Part shown: piece by piece, positions 33,348 to 42,611 of the stretch | How the letters are laid out: every line of letters starts with the position of its first letter | How positions within the stretch are numbered: the first letter of the stretch is position 1 | Source of the DNA: JAJDXO01 sp965221855 | GTDB lineage: Bacteria > Pseudomonadota > Alphaproteobacteria > Rhodospirillales > UBA2165 | Assembly: GCA_965221855.1 (NCBI GenBank) | Contig: CBDCSV010000002.1 | Coordinates: 1 to 64,000, forward strand | DNA length: 64,000 nt | Direction: 5' to 3' | Made by a program: the position numbers and the translations under genes | The notes under the pieces: generated by a model | What the model saw: the letters and a program-made list of their open reading frames with translations, nothing else | Told to the model about the DNA's origin: nothing | Database searches by the model: none

Positions 33348-35048
33348 CTACCGGACGGACATCCCGAACCGGCCTATGGTCTCCGCGGTCTCGAATTTCG
33401 AGAAGAATTCCGCGACGTCGGCCGGCTCGCCGTCGAGGGATACGTCTCCCGTCTTGATGCCGTCCTCGAAGCTCACCGATCCGCCGGCCCACTTGCTGAG
33501 GAACGCCCGCTCGAAGGTCAGCGTCGCATCGCGCGCGTCCGGCAATCGGTCGTGGAACTGGCAGACGCCGCGCCGGATTTCCAGGCCGCACGCTTCGCCG
33601 GTGTCCGACGAGACGAAACCCAGGGTCAGGCGGGTGTCGAACGCGTCTTCGGCCCTCAGTTTGCAGCACATCATCTCCAGCAGGCCGCCGGTCGGATAAT
33701 TGCGGGCCTGGTTGGACTGGATGGCGTGTCCGCCCTTCTGGGCGCCCAGCTTGTCCTCGAGCTCGATCGCCTGGCACAGGCCCCAGTTGCGCCAGGTGGA
33801 GTTCTTCTGCCCGTAGGCCCAGCCGCGGAGCGCGTCGGCCTTCAGCTCGCGCGCCTCCGTGTCCCCGAGGTCGCTCCGGACCAGCCAGGTCAGGATGTCC
33901 GCCGCCCAGCGGTAATCTTCCGCGTCCAGGGCTTCGGTCGCCTGCGCGATGACGCTGTCCCGCCCGCCCATGGCCTGGACGTAGCGCGCGGCCCGTTCCC
34001 GCCACGGGTGCGGGTCGAGTTCCACCGCGTCGCCCTGAAACCAGCCCACATAGCCGGCGTAAACGCTGCGCACCGAGTGCTTGTAGCTGCCGTAGAATTC
34101 GCCGAGCCAGGGGTGCGACTTCAGGTGGTCCGGCATGGTGACCTTGTCGGCGAGTTCGTCCCAGGTGTAGCCCTGGTTGATCCACCGGACGCACTGGTCG
34201 TGGAGATATTGAATCGCGTCGCGGTAGGCGGTGAGCACATCCTCGACGTTTTCCGCGCCCTCGACGGTCGGTCCATGGTGCGGAATCAGCGTCTCGGCCT
34301 TGAGGGCGCGCAGCGTGTCCAGTCCCTTGGCCCAGATCATCGGGTTGCGGAACTGGGTGCCCCGCAGGGCGTAGACGTTGGGGAACGTCATGCCCTGAAC
34401 GGCATCCGCCGAGATCAGCACCTTTTCCTCCGGCAGCCAGACGACGCACTGGTCGTCGGTTTCGCTCGGCACGTGAATGACCTGCAGCCTGATTCCGGCG
34501 AGATCCAGGTCGAACCTGTCGCTGAATGTGGTGGTCGGCTCGATGAACCCGGATTTGCCGCGGCGGGGCGGGGCGCCGATGGCGCTGCCGTAACCGCCGG
34601 TTTCGCCGTAATCGAGATGGGCGCCGAACTGAAACGGCCCGCGCCGCGTCCGGATCGGGGCGAGCAGGCCCCAGTCCCGCAGCATGGCGCCGGTCAGCTC
34701 CTCGTGGGCGATGAGGTCCACCTTGCCGCCGCGGATGTCCTCTTCGGCCACGAAACTGAAGATGCCGCTGACGTGATCGCCGTGATTGTGGGTCAGGATC
34801 ACCGCCTTGATGGGCTTGTCGGTGATTTCCCTGAAGGCGGCCGCCGCCTCGTCGCCCGGCAACTCGCCGCTCAGGGTGTCGACGAGGATGACGCCGTCGG
34901 TCCCCTCGATCATGGTGCAGTTGGAGCCGGTGTAGCAGTAGGCCGTGTGGATATTGCCGCGGGTGGTCAGGATTTTCGGTTGCTGATAGAGCGCCATCTG
35001 CGCTGCAAGCTCGGGATTCACCGAGGGCTCGATCCGGGGGCGGGGCAT
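33348..35048 (-). CDS. SdsA-like metallo-beta-lactamase-fold alkyl sulfatase
   Basis: 566 residues from ATG 35048, preceded by AGAGGAA. The metallo-beta-lactamase motif THNHGDH (86-92) supplies zinc ligands, and later ligands lie in ETDDQCVVWLPEEKVLISAD and LIPHHGPT. The central helical dimerisation part and the C-terminal SCP-2-like domain (GGLLEMMCCKLRAEDAF, then GEACGLEIRRGVCQFHD) follow, the layout of SdsA1 and related alkyl sulfatases. No signal peptide is evident, so it is probably cytoplasmic. It would hydrolyse alkyl sulfate esters or related compounds. Same strand as the selenoprotein, GST and TctC genes downstream. Confidence 0.88.
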   Translation of the reverse strand: MPRPRIEPSVNPELAAQMALYQQPKILTTRGNIHTAYCYTGSNCTMIEGTDGVILVDTLSGELPGDEAAAAFREITDKPIKAVILTHNHGDHVSGIFSFVAEEDIRGGKVDLIAHEELTGAMLRDWGLLAPIRTRRGPFQFGAHLDYGETGGYGSAIGAPPRRGKSGFIEPTTTFSDRFDLDLAGIRLQVIHVPSETDDQCVVWLPEEKVLISADAVQGMTFPNVYALRGTQFRNPMIWAKGLDTLRALKAETLIPHHGPTVEGAENVEDVLTAYRDAIQYLHDQCVRWINQGYTWDELADKVTMPDHLKSHPWLGEFYGSYKHSVRSVYAGYVGWFQGDAVELDPHPWRERAARYVQAMGGRDSVIAQATEALDAEDYRWAADILTWLVRSDLGDTEARELKADALRGWAYGQKNSTWRNWGLCQAIELEDKLGAQKGGHAIQSNQARNYPTGGLLEMMCCKLRAEDAFDTRLTLGFVSSDTGEACGLEIRRGVCQFHDRLPDARDATLTFERAFLSKWAGGSVSFEDGIKTGDVSLDGEPADVAEFFSKFETAETIGRFGMSVR

Positions 35049-35190
35049 GGCTGTTCCTCTGGCGGTTCCTTGGGAGTTAATTTTTACTAATCCATCACCC
35101 GTCAAATTATCCGAATTTAAAAAGCGCGATAAGCGATTGTTTCTAACCGGATAGTTTAGAAAACCTGATGCAAACGGACCCGGCCGGAGC

Positions 35191-37041
35191 CTACTCCCGG
35201 TACTTGTTTTTCACCGCGAAGCCGGACGGCTCGGCGGGGCGCGGATCGCGAACCCAGATTTCGCGGTCCGGGTGAAGCCCGCCGCCCCGGGTCGCCGGAA
35301 CCGCCGAGCGCCGCGCCCGGTGCAGCAACCGGGTATCGGCGGTGCCGCAGTTGGGGTGCACGCCGCCGTTGCCGGCGACGGCCTCGTCCCAGGCGGCCTT
35401 GCGCGCCTTGAGCGCCCGGGCGTCGTCCAGCGCCGGGCAGTTGATCTCGTTGGCATCGAGGTCGACGACGATCTCGTCGCCGTCCTCGATCAGCGCGATG
35501 GGTCCGCCGGCCGCCGCCTCGGGCCCCACATGGCCGATGACCAGCCCCACCGACCCGCCGGAGAACCGGGCATCGGTCATCAGCGCGACGACGATGCCGC
35601 GCTCGCGGCAGAGCGCGGTGATCCGCGACGTCGGGTCGAGCATTTCCGGCATTCCCGGCGCGCCGCTCGGCCCTTCGTAGCGCACGACGATCATGTCGAG
35701 GTTTTGGAATTCGTCCGGCGTCTCGTCGAGGGCCTTCAGCAGGCCGGCCTCGCCCTCGAACACCCGGGCCCGGCCGCGGAACAGATTGTCCTCGAGGCCG
35801 CCCTCGACCCCGGCGAGCTTGAGAATGGCGGAATAGTCGGGCGACAGGTTGCCGCCCAGCATCCGGAGGCCGCCCGTCGGCTTGAACGGGTCGCTCACCG
35901 GAAAGATCACCTCGCCGTCGGGCGCGGGCGGGTCCAGATGGGCGATCTGTTCGGCGAGCGTTTGCCCGGTGCAGGTCATCATTTCGCCGTTCAGCAGGCC
36001 GGCGTCGAGCAGTTCGCGGACGATCACCTGAACCCCGCCGACCCGGTCGATGTCGAGCATGGAATAGGCGCCGTAGGGCCGGGCGTTGGTCAGCACCGGC
36101 ACCACGTCGCGGGACAGGGTATTGAACTCGTCCGGCGTCATCACGTCCCGCCAGAAATCCCCGTAGCCCGCTGCGCGGGCGATCTCGGGGGTGTGCAGCA
36201 CCACGTTGGTCGAGCCGCCGACGGCCATGGCGACGATGACCGCGTTGCGGATCGAGTCGCGCTTGACGATGTCCCGGGGGCGCAGCCCGGCCGCCATCAT
36301 GTTCGCCAGATGCTCGACCAGCTCGGCCGGAAACTCGTTCAGGCGGCGCGGATCGTCGGACGCCGGGGCGACCATGTGCAGGGGCTGCAGCCCGACGACG
36401 CCGATGAAGGTCTGCATGGTGTTGTAGGTGAACATGCCGCCGCAGCTGCCGATGCCGGGGCAGGCGTGGCAGGCGATCTGGTGCCGGTATTCGGGGTCCG
36501 GATGCCCGGCGGCCTGGTAGGCGCTGACGATGTCGAGGGGCTCGCCGGTCCGCGGGTCCTTGCCGGGTCGGATGGTGCCGTCGGACATGATGATGGCCGG
36601 CTCGTTGTGCTCGAGAACGGCGGCCAGCGTGCCCACCGGCGGCTTGTCGCAGGCGACCACGGCGATGGTGCCGGCAAGGCCGGTGGCCTCCAGGTGCTCG
36701 CAGAGGGAATCGTTGGTGATCTCGCGGCCGATCAGCGAATAGCGCATTTCGGCCGTGCCGTTGCGGATGCCGTCGGACGTGGCGATGGTGTATTCGGGCT
36801 GGACGAGCCGGTACTTCAATTCGCCCTCGGCGGCCCCGATCCGGCCGAGCAGGCGGTCGTGGATTGCCCGGACCTTGGGCTCGACGCCGATGTAGCACTG
36901 GCTGTCGCCCTTGGTCCCGACGACGCCGACCGAAGGCTCGTGGATCAGGGAGGGGTCCGTGCCGAGCTCGTTGGCGAGGCCGATGGATTGCGCCGAACGC
37001 CCGGGATGGCGGTCGATCAGGACGGCATTGGATTTAGGCAT
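35191..37041 (-). CDS. IlvD/Edd-family dehydratase
   Basis: 616 residues. Iron-sulfur ligands are visible in VACDKPPVGTL and ACPGIGSCGGMFTYNTM, and the C-terminal barrel contains TDARFSGGSVGLVIGHVGPEA. The family covers dihydroxy-acid dehydratase, phosphogluconate dehydratase and sugar-acid dehydratases. The GIGSC variant of the second motif and the catabolic context suggest a sugar-acid or hydroxy-acid dehydratase rather than the housekeeping ilvD, but this cannot be settled from sequence alone. It is the first gene of the minus-strand series that continues with the sulfatase, 143 bp away. Confidence 0.85.
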   Translation of the reverse strand: MPKSNAVLIDRHPGRSAQSIGLANELGTDPSLIHEPSVGVVGTKGDSQCYIGVEPKVRAIHDRLLGRIGAAEGELKYRLVQPEYTIATSDGIRNGTAEMRYSLIGREITNDSLCEHLEATGLAGTIAVVACDKPPVGTLAAVLEHNEPAIIMSDGTIRPGKDPRTGEPLDIVSAYQAAGHPDPEYRHQIACHACPGIGSCGGMFTYNTMQTFIGVVGLQPLHMVAPASDDPRRLNEFPAELVEHLANMMAAGLRPRDIVKRDSIRNAVIVAMAVGGSTNVVLHTPEIARAAGYGDFWRDVMTPDEFNTLSRDVVPVLTNARPYGAYSMLDIDRVGGVQVIVRELLDAGLLNGEMMTCTGQTLAEQIAHLDPPAPDGEVIFPVSDPFKPTGGLRMLGGNLSPDYSAILKLAGVEGGLEDNLFRGRARVFEGEAGLLKALDETPDEFQNLDMIVVRYEGPSGAPGMPEMLDPTSRITALCRERGIVVALMTDARFSGGSVGLVIGHVGPEAAAGGPIALIEDGDEIVVDLDANEINCPALDDARALKARKAAWDEAVAGNGGVHPNCGTADTRLLHRARRSAVPATRGGGLHPDREIWVRDPRPAEPSGFAVKNKYRE

Positions 37042-37672
37042 GGCAGCTTCCCCGGAGACTGAACGCGCCGCAACGCCGCGGCGGGCCGCTCTCTTCTATT
37101 CCACGGCACCCCCCGAATCCAGCCCTAGCCGACTTTCGGGCGGCGCCGGCCGGTGTTGGAAAATATTTCCAACGAAAATTTCGAATCAGGCCCGATCGCG
37201 TGGGCCGTAATGGACATTCATGGACATTCATGGACATTAATAGACATTTGATGACTTGGTTAAATTCCAATTCGGCGCCTTTGCGCGCTTTTTTGTGCGC
37301 GGGAATCCCTGTGCCGAGACCCGCGGACGATGCGTCCCTATCAATGTGTGCGATTTGCCGCCGGAGTCCACCCCTCACCCTCATCTCTTTTGACCCCCTC
37401 ACCCTGACCCTCTCCCCCTGGCCTACTCCGCCGAAGTAGCCTTCGGCTACGAAGGCTGGAAAGAAGGGGGAGAGGGGACTACTCCCTAACCCTCGCCCCC
37501 CTCCGGGGGGAGGGGGGCCGGCCCGCCGCCTGGTCGCCGATTTCGCCATGCCCGCCTCCTGCCGACTCGCGTCTCCGTCCACGCGCCCATGGTAGTCCGC
37601 CCGGGCGAGGGGGCCAAAGGCTTGGAGTTCAATCGCCCCGTTTGGCTTGGGGCCTCCCGGGGACCGAAGCGG
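37042..37672. repeat. gene-free stretch with repeats
   Basis: No gene seen. At 37211-37245 is a short tandem of tggacattca (about 3.5 copies, the last ones diverged), followed by an AT-rich patch. At 37371-37520 lies a member of the CT/GA-rich palindrome family that contains an inner hairpin gtagccttcggctac. The promoter of the IlvD gene should lie close to 37042-37200. IS256 copy 2 starts at 37673. Confidence 0.55.
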
Positions 37673-38952
37673 GGTGACGTAAAAATTTATGTGTCAGTTG
37701 GGAATGGGGTACTCCCTGTGGTTTACGACAACCGCAAGAAGGAGCACCCCGATGCCACAGCAAGCTGTAACGATTGAGAACCTACCACAAGCCTTTGAGG
37801 TGGTGAAGGAGATGCAAGCAGGCGGATTGGACTGGGGCGAGGGTTATCGCCCGCTTGGCCGCCAGGCGCTGGCCGAGATCATCGAGGGCCGGATGGCCGA
37901 GGCGGTGGATCGCTGGCTCGACGGCCTCGATGGCAGCGCTATGCGCGACCGGCGCAACGGCACCTACCGGCGCCGCCTGCTCAGCGAGCTCGGCGACATC
38001 GAGCTCAACGTGCCGCGCACCCGGCACTTCTGCCCGACCGAGGTTCTGAAGAGCTACGCAAGGCGCGCTCCAGAGATCGACCGCGCCATCCTGGCCGGCT
38101 TCGTGCTGGGGCTCTCGACCCGCAAGGTCGGCGAGGTCCTGCTTGCCCTGCTCGGGCGTCCGGTCTCGGCCGCGACGGTGAGCCGGGTCGCCAAGACCCT
38201 CGATCTGTCGGTCGCCGCATTCCACCGCCGGCCGCTGAAGAACGCCTACAAGGCGCTGATGCTCGACGGCGTGGTGCTGGCCTGCAAGACCGGCGCCGGC
38301 GCGCTCAGGAGGCCGGTCCTGGTGGCGCTGGGCATACGGCACGACGGCAAGAAGGAGATTATCGACTTCCAACTCGCCGCCAGCGAGAGCGCCGCGGAGT
38401 GGGAGCGCTTCCTCACCGCGTTGCACCGCCGCGGCCTCACCGGCGAGGGCCTTGAGATGATCTGCGTTGATGGCGGCCAAGGCCTGCTCGCCGCCTTGCC
38501 GATCGTCTATCACGGCATCCCCGTTCAGAGGTGCTGGGCGCACAAAATCAGGAACATCCTCAACAAGGTCCGCGTAGCCGACCAGCAGGCCGTCAAGGCC
38601 GACGTCCACGCCGTCATGAATGCCCCCAACCGCCGCAAGGCCGAGACCGCCGCCCGCCGCTTCGCCGACGCCTGGGAAGATACCTACCCCAAGGCCGTCG
38701 CCTGCCTGCGCAACGACCTCGACGACCTGCTCACCTGCTTCCGCTACAAGGACCTCGCCGAGCGAAAGCAGGTCAGGACCACCAATGCCATCGAACGGAG
38801 GTTCCGCGAGGTTCGCAGACGAACCCGGCCCATGGGAACCTTCCAGGATAAAACCTCAATGGACCGCATCCTCTTCGCGGTCTTCATTCACGAAAACAAG
38901 TCTCAGGGAATCAGTACCCCAGTCTCCCTGACACATAACTCTTGACGTTACC
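37673..38952 (+). mobile_element. IS256-family insertion sequence, copy 2
   Basis: 1280 bp with the same ends as copy 1. The target duplication is 9 bp, ccgaagcgg (37664-37672 and 38953-38961). Inserted between genes. Confidence 0.95.
37752..38945 (+). CDS. IS256 (Mutator-type) transposase, copy 2
   Basis: 397 residues, protein sequence identical to copy 1 at 3629. It has the same AAGGAG site and the same ATG. DDE residues D, D and E are all present. Probably active. Confidence 0.95.
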   Translation: MPQQAVTIENLPQAFEVVKEMQAGGLDWGEGYRPLGRQALAEIIEGRMAEAVDRWLDGLDGSAMRDRRNGTYRRRLLSELGDIELNVPRTRHFCPTEVLKSYARRAPEIDRAILAGFVLGLSTRKVGEVLLALLGRPVSAATVSRVAKTLDLSVAAFHRRPLKNAYKALMLDGVVLACKTGAGALRRPVLVALGIRHDGKKEIIDFQLAASESAAEWERFLTALHRRGLTGEGLEMICVDGGQGLLAALPIVYHGIPVQRCWAHKIRNILNKVRVADQQAVKADVHAVMNAPNRRKAETAARRFADAWEDTYPKAVACLRNDLDDLLTCFRYKDLAERKQVRTTNAIERRFREVRRRTRPMGTFQDKTSMDRILFAVFIHENKSQGISTPVSLTHNS

Positions 38953-39089
38953 CCGAAGCGGACCATGGTTAACAATCGTCGCCGGCCCGTGCTATGATCC
39001 CGCAAAGGGCAAATGTGCTCCAAAATCAAGAAGGGCCGGAGGCCTCGAAACAACGGAAGTGAGCCGAGAGCTCACAGGGGAGGAATAAA

Positions 39090-40163
39090 ATGACCGTACG
39101 ACACACCATTTGTGTGTCGCTGGCGGGATTGTTGGCGGGCGCCATGTTGGCTCCCGTGCCCGCGACAGCGGCGAACTTCTACGACGGCAAAACCGTTACC
39201 GTAATCAATGGCTATGACGCGGGGAGCGGCGCCGACACCATTACACGTATCTTCACCAGGCACTGGGAGAAGCAACTCAAAGGGGTTTCTTCGATGATCG
39301 TCCGAAACATGACCGGCGCGGGCGGCGCGAAGGCTCTCAACTTCATTTACGAAAGCGCAAGGCCGGACGGGTTTACGATCGCCTTTCAGCCGTGGAACCC
39401 CATCGGTTTTCTGACCAAGGCGCCCGGTTCCCGGGCCGACTATACGAAGATGCCTCTCATCGGCGGCGGATCAGTCGCCAAAATCGCCTACGCCTCGGCG
39501 AAGACGATTAAGGAGCCCGCGGATTTTCTCAAAAAGCGCATCAAGCTGGCGGGCAGCCATCCGACCGCCAACTTGGACCTGATCAGCAGATCGGCGCTCG
39601 AGGTCATGGGCGTAAACTATAGCTATGTCTCCGGCTACAATTCGAGCTCGAAGAGTTCCCTCGACGTCGAGCGGGGAGAAATTGATCTGGATACCGCCTC
39701 CGGACCGTTCTTTGCCCGTCGCGTGCAGCCGGCCCTTTGGAAGAAGGGCGTGGTGGTCATTCCCTGGTATTACCCGACGGTGCTTGCCGACGGTACCATC
39801 CGTAAAATCAAGTACCTGGAAGATCTGGGCATTCCGAGCTTCGACGCCGTCTACCGGCAGTTGAAGGGCAAGGATCCGTCCGGCCCCGAATGGGAACTGT
39901 TCAAATTCATGCAGATTTTGACCGGAAACATGCTGTTCGCGGCATTCGCGCCTCCGGGCACGCCGGACGCGGCATTGGCCGAACTGAGGACGGCCTTCAC
40001 CGCGACCACCAAGGATTCGGCCTATCTGAAAGACGCCGCGAAATTCGGAGAAATTCAGTTCGCCACCGTCGAGGAGGGCTTGGGCGTTATCGATTCGCTG
40101 CGCAATACAAGCCCGGCGATCCTCAAGGCGGTGAACGATTTCATCGCGTCGGCGGAACGCTAG
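39090..40163 (+). CDS. TctC/Bug-family periplasmic substrate-binding protein
   Basis: 357 residues with signal peptide ending near ATA-ANFYDGK. FYDGKTVTVINGYDAGSGAD and VRNMTGAGGAKALNFIYESA are the family motifs. GGGAGG precedes the ATG. IS256 copy 2 ends 137 bp upstream, so its expression may be affected by outward transcription from the element. It is followed on the same strand by a RutA-like enzyme and a maleate-isomerase-like enzyme, possibly the degradation route for its ligand. Confidence 0.87.
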   Translation: MTVRHTICVSLAGLLAGAMLAPVPATAANFYDGKTVTVINGYDAGSGADTITRIFTRHWEKQLKGVSSMIVRNMTGAGGAKALNFIYESARPDGFTIAFQPWNPIGFLTKAPGSRADYTKMPLIGGGSVAKIAYASAKTIKEPADFLKKRIKLAGSHPTANLDLISRSALEVMGVNYSYVSGYNSSSKSSLDVERGEIDLDTASGPFFARRVQPALWKKGVVVIPWYYPTVLADGTIRKIKYLEDLGIPSFDAVYRQLKGKDPSGPEWELFKFMQILTGNMLFAAFAPPGTPDAALAELRTAFTATTKDSAYLKDAAKFGEIQFATVEEGLGVIDSLRNTSPAILKAVNDFIASAER

Positions 40164-40185
40164 GTCTGAATCACCGCGCGCGCCC

Positions 40186-40283
40186 CTCACTTTGTCCTTC
40201 TCCCCCTTTCAGGGGGCGAGGGTAAGGGAGCGGTCCCCTCTCCCCCTTCTTGAGGGGGAGAGGGTCAGGGTGAGGGGGTCACC
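40186..40283. repeat. dispersed CT/GA-rich palindrome
   Basis: Member of the ccctctccccctt family: ctccccctttcaggggg, then ctctcccccttcttgaggg and gagagggtcagggtgagggggtc. Lies just after the TctC gene stop. Confidence 0.7.
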
Positions 40284-40457
40284 GCTACGCGTGGCTGGCC
40301 CGGCCATGACTTACTCCATTTTGGCCGCACGCCGGCCTCGGCCGGACGACTTTATCAGCGGTATCGGCCCAAAGGGGCTAATATGAATTCGGCTTCGAAT
40401 GGATTGCCGCGGGGCGAACGTCGTCCAAGGCAGACTTGATTCATCGGGGAGATCGAG

Positions 40458-41576
40458 GTGACGGAAGAGCATAAGGCGCAAACGCCGGATAATGCCTTCA
40501 AGATAGGCTTGTTCGCGGCCAACTGTTCCGGGGGAATTGCCGCGACCAACGTAAAGGAGAGGTGGCGGCCGACATGGCAGAATAATCTCGAATTGGCCCA
40601 GATGGCGGACAGAGCCGGTTTGGAGTTCATGCTGCCGTTGGGCCGATGGGCCGGTTACGGGGGAGAGCACGACCACAACGGTTATTCGTACGAAACGCTC
40701 ATCTGGGCGGCGGGTCTGCTGGCCGCGACCAAAAGGATAATGGCGTTTTCGACGCTCCACGTCGCCATGATCAATCCGGTCTTCGCGGCCAAACAGATGG
40801 TAACCGCGGATCATATCGGCGCCGGCCGGTTCGGCCTCAATATCGTTTGCGGATGGAATGCCAAGGAGTTCGGCATGATGGGCATTCCGCTCGATGAGCA
40901 TGACCGGCGCTATGAGCTTGGACAGGAGTGGCTGGATATCGTCGGCAAAGTCTGGCGGGAGAACGATCCTTTCGATTTTGACGGAACGTTTTTCCGGTTG
41001 ACCGGCGTTGAGGCCAATCCGAAGCCGGTCTCCCAGCCAAGACCCCTCGTCATGAATGCCGGTCAGTCGGGTCCCGGACTGGATTTCGCCGTTCGAAACG
41101 CGGATTACCTGTTTCGGGCCATTCAGAGCCTGGATACCGCGAAGGCCGAGACCGATCGGGTCAAGGCCCGGTCAAAGGCGTTGGGCCGAAACGTCGGTGT
41201 TTTTACCAATGCCTATTGCGTGTGCCGTCCAACGGTCAGCGAAGCCGAGGAATTTCATCATTATTATGTCGTCGAGAACGCCAACGAAGAAGCGGTTGAA
41301 AGCATGTATGTCGGGCGGGGCATCAGAGACAATCCGGAACTCTCCGATGACGTGAAAGCCGATATTCGCCTGAGAATGGCGGGAGGCAACAGCGCCTATC
41401 CGCTTATCGGCGATCCGGATACCATAACCGGGAAAATACGAATGCTGAGCGAAGCAGGCTTTGCCGGAATTGCCATGGGTCTGGTGAATTATCTCGACGA
41501 GTTCCCCTATTTTCGCGATGAAGTCCTGCCCCGGCTCGAGCGAACGGGTTTGCGCCGAACGGAACCGGAAGCGTAA
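40458..41576 (+). CDS. LLM-class flavin-dependent monooxygenase, RutA-like
   Basis: 372 residues with a GTG start behind GGGGAGA. Features of the bacterial luciferase-like fold: MLPLGRWAGYGGEHDHNGYSYETL, then ADHIGAGRFGLNIVCGWN, and VMNAGQSGPGLDFAVRNADY. The order and wording resemble pyrimidine oxygenase RutA and related amide- or ring-opening flavin enzymes. It needs a separate flavin reductase, not seen here. The next gene, 23 bp downstream, is a maleate-isomerase-like protein, so ring opening of an N-heterocycle to a maleate-type acid is a plausible but unproven pathway. Confidence 0.83.
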   Translation: MTEEHKAQTPDNAFKIGLFAANCSGGIAATNVKERWRPTWQNNLELAQMADRAGLEFMLPLGRWAGYGGEHDHNGYSYETLIWAAGLLAATKRIMAFSTLHVAMINPVFAAKQMVTADHIGAGRFGLNIVCGWNAKEFGMMGIPLDEHDRRYELGQEWLDIVGKVWRENDPFDFDGTFFRLTGVEANPKPVSQPRPLVMNAGQSGPGLDFAVRNADYLFRAIQSLDTAKAETDRVKARSKALGRNVGVFTNAYCVCRPTVSEAEEFHHYYVVENANEEAVESMYVGRGIRDNPELSDDVKADIRLRMAGGNSAYPLIGDPDTITGKIRMLSEAGFAGIAMGLVNYLDEFPYFRDEVLPRLERTGLRRTEPEA

Positions 41577-41599
41577 CCGCAACTGCGGAGGACACCGCC

Positions 41600-42346
41600 A
41601 TGGAGATGGAAAACCGGGAATTCCCCCTGGGCTGGCGGGCGAAAATCGGCGTCATCACGCCCACCGAGAATACGGTTACCGAACCGGAATTAAACGCCAT
41701 GAAACCGCCCGGCGTGACCGTTCATTTCACCCGTATGCCGATCCATTTTCATCCCGAAGAGGATGACTATGCGAGCCTGATGGATGACCTGGAGGTGCGC
41801 CTGCTGGAACTTCGCGACTGCGCGGTCGATACGGTCGCCTACAATTGCACCGTCGGTTCCATGGCGTGTCCGTCCGATCTTCTCATCGGCAAATTGGAGG
41901 AGACGTCCGGCGTGAATGCGGTCACGACGGCGGGAGCCATCCTTGCGGCGCTGAATGCATTGGGTGTTTCGCGAATCGCGTTGGCGACCCCCTATTCCCG
42001 GGCGACCAACGAACACGAAAAGGCATATCTCGACGGCCATGGCATCGAAGTGGTGGGCATGATCGGGATGGACTTCGATGAAACGGGCGCCGCCCTGGGC
42101 CGGCAATTCGGCGCCGTTCCTCCCAAAAGAATATTCGAACACGCGCTTTCCGCCGATCGCCCCGAGGCGGAAGCGATTTTGATCAGCTGCGCCAATTTCG
42201 GCTCGGCGGGCGTTGTCGCGGCGTTGGAAAGCAAACTCGAAAAGCCGGTGATAACCAGCAACATCGTCACTTTATGGGCCGGATTGCGCGCCGCCGGCGT
42301 CAATGAACCCATTCAGGGATTTGGCAGTCTATTGTCGGACAAATAA
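41600..42346 (+). CDS. maleate isomerase / arylmalonate decarboxylase-like protein (Asp/Glu racemase superfamily)
   Basis: 248 residues. The two catalytic cysteines of the superfamily are visible in AYNCTVGSMAC and ILISCANFGSAG. The start RAKIGVITPTENTVTEPELN and the TPYSRATNEHEKAYLDGHGI segment fit maleate cis-trans isomerase better than glutamate racemase. It would convert a cis-enedioate such as maleate to fumarate without cofactors. GGAGGAC precedes the ATG. Co-transcribed with the RutA-like enzyme. Confidence 0.82.
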   Translation: MEMENREFPLGWRAKIGVITPTENTVTEPELNAMKPPGVTVHFTRMPIHFHPEEDDYASLMDDLEVRLLELRDCAVDTVAYNCTVGSMACPSDLLIGKLEETSGVNAVTTAGAILAALNALGVSRIALATPYSRATNEHEKAYLDGHGIEVVGMIGMDFDETGAALGRQFGAVPPKRIFEHALSADRPEAEAILISCANFGSAGVVAALESKLEKPVITSNIVTLWAGLRAAGVNEPIQGFGSLLSDK

Positions 42347-42423
42347 CACGGGTTTCGATTTGCGCGGATAGGGTATTCGCCCGACAGCCGCCGCCTCCGG
42401 CCGGGATCGGTTCAGGCGGCCAT

Positions 42424-42611
42424 TTGCCAAACGCCGACCCCCGCCTTGACCCGCGCTGCCCCCGTACTGCTTCAACAAAGCACCGCCCTACGGACACTAC
42501 TGATATGTTGAGGGGGCGGTGATTTACGTATCGGTCGGAGCCATGCAGAAGCGGGGGAACGGGCGGATTTCGAAACGGCCGAACGGTCCGGTTACGAGAT
42601 GGGAACCATGA
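42424..42611. repeat. dispersed ~190-bp repeat, copy A, with conserved hairpin
   Basis: Homologous to 47032-47227: shared blocks include ccccgccttgaccc, gccgtactgc (with one change), acggacact, ggcggtgatttacgt, and ggaacgggcggatttcg. Both copies contain a stem caccgcc / ggcggtg (here 42481-42487 and 42515-42521) with loops of different length. Copy A overlaps the last bases of the GST gene. Confidence 0.7.

Noticed and set aside
35191..37041. Housekeeping ilvD assignment
   Set aside because: Family membership is clear, but the catabolic operon context and the GIGSC motif variant leave the substrate open, so no gene symbol is given.
3550..38952. Composite transposon bounded by IS256 copies 1 and 2 (or 2 and 3)
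   Set aside because: Each copy has its own distinct target duplication, so the copies inserted one by one.
40458..42346. Nicotinate degradation (nic) cluster
   Set aside because: Only a maleate-isomerase-like gene fits; the hydroxylase, dioxygenase, deformylase and amidase of that pathway are absent from the window.
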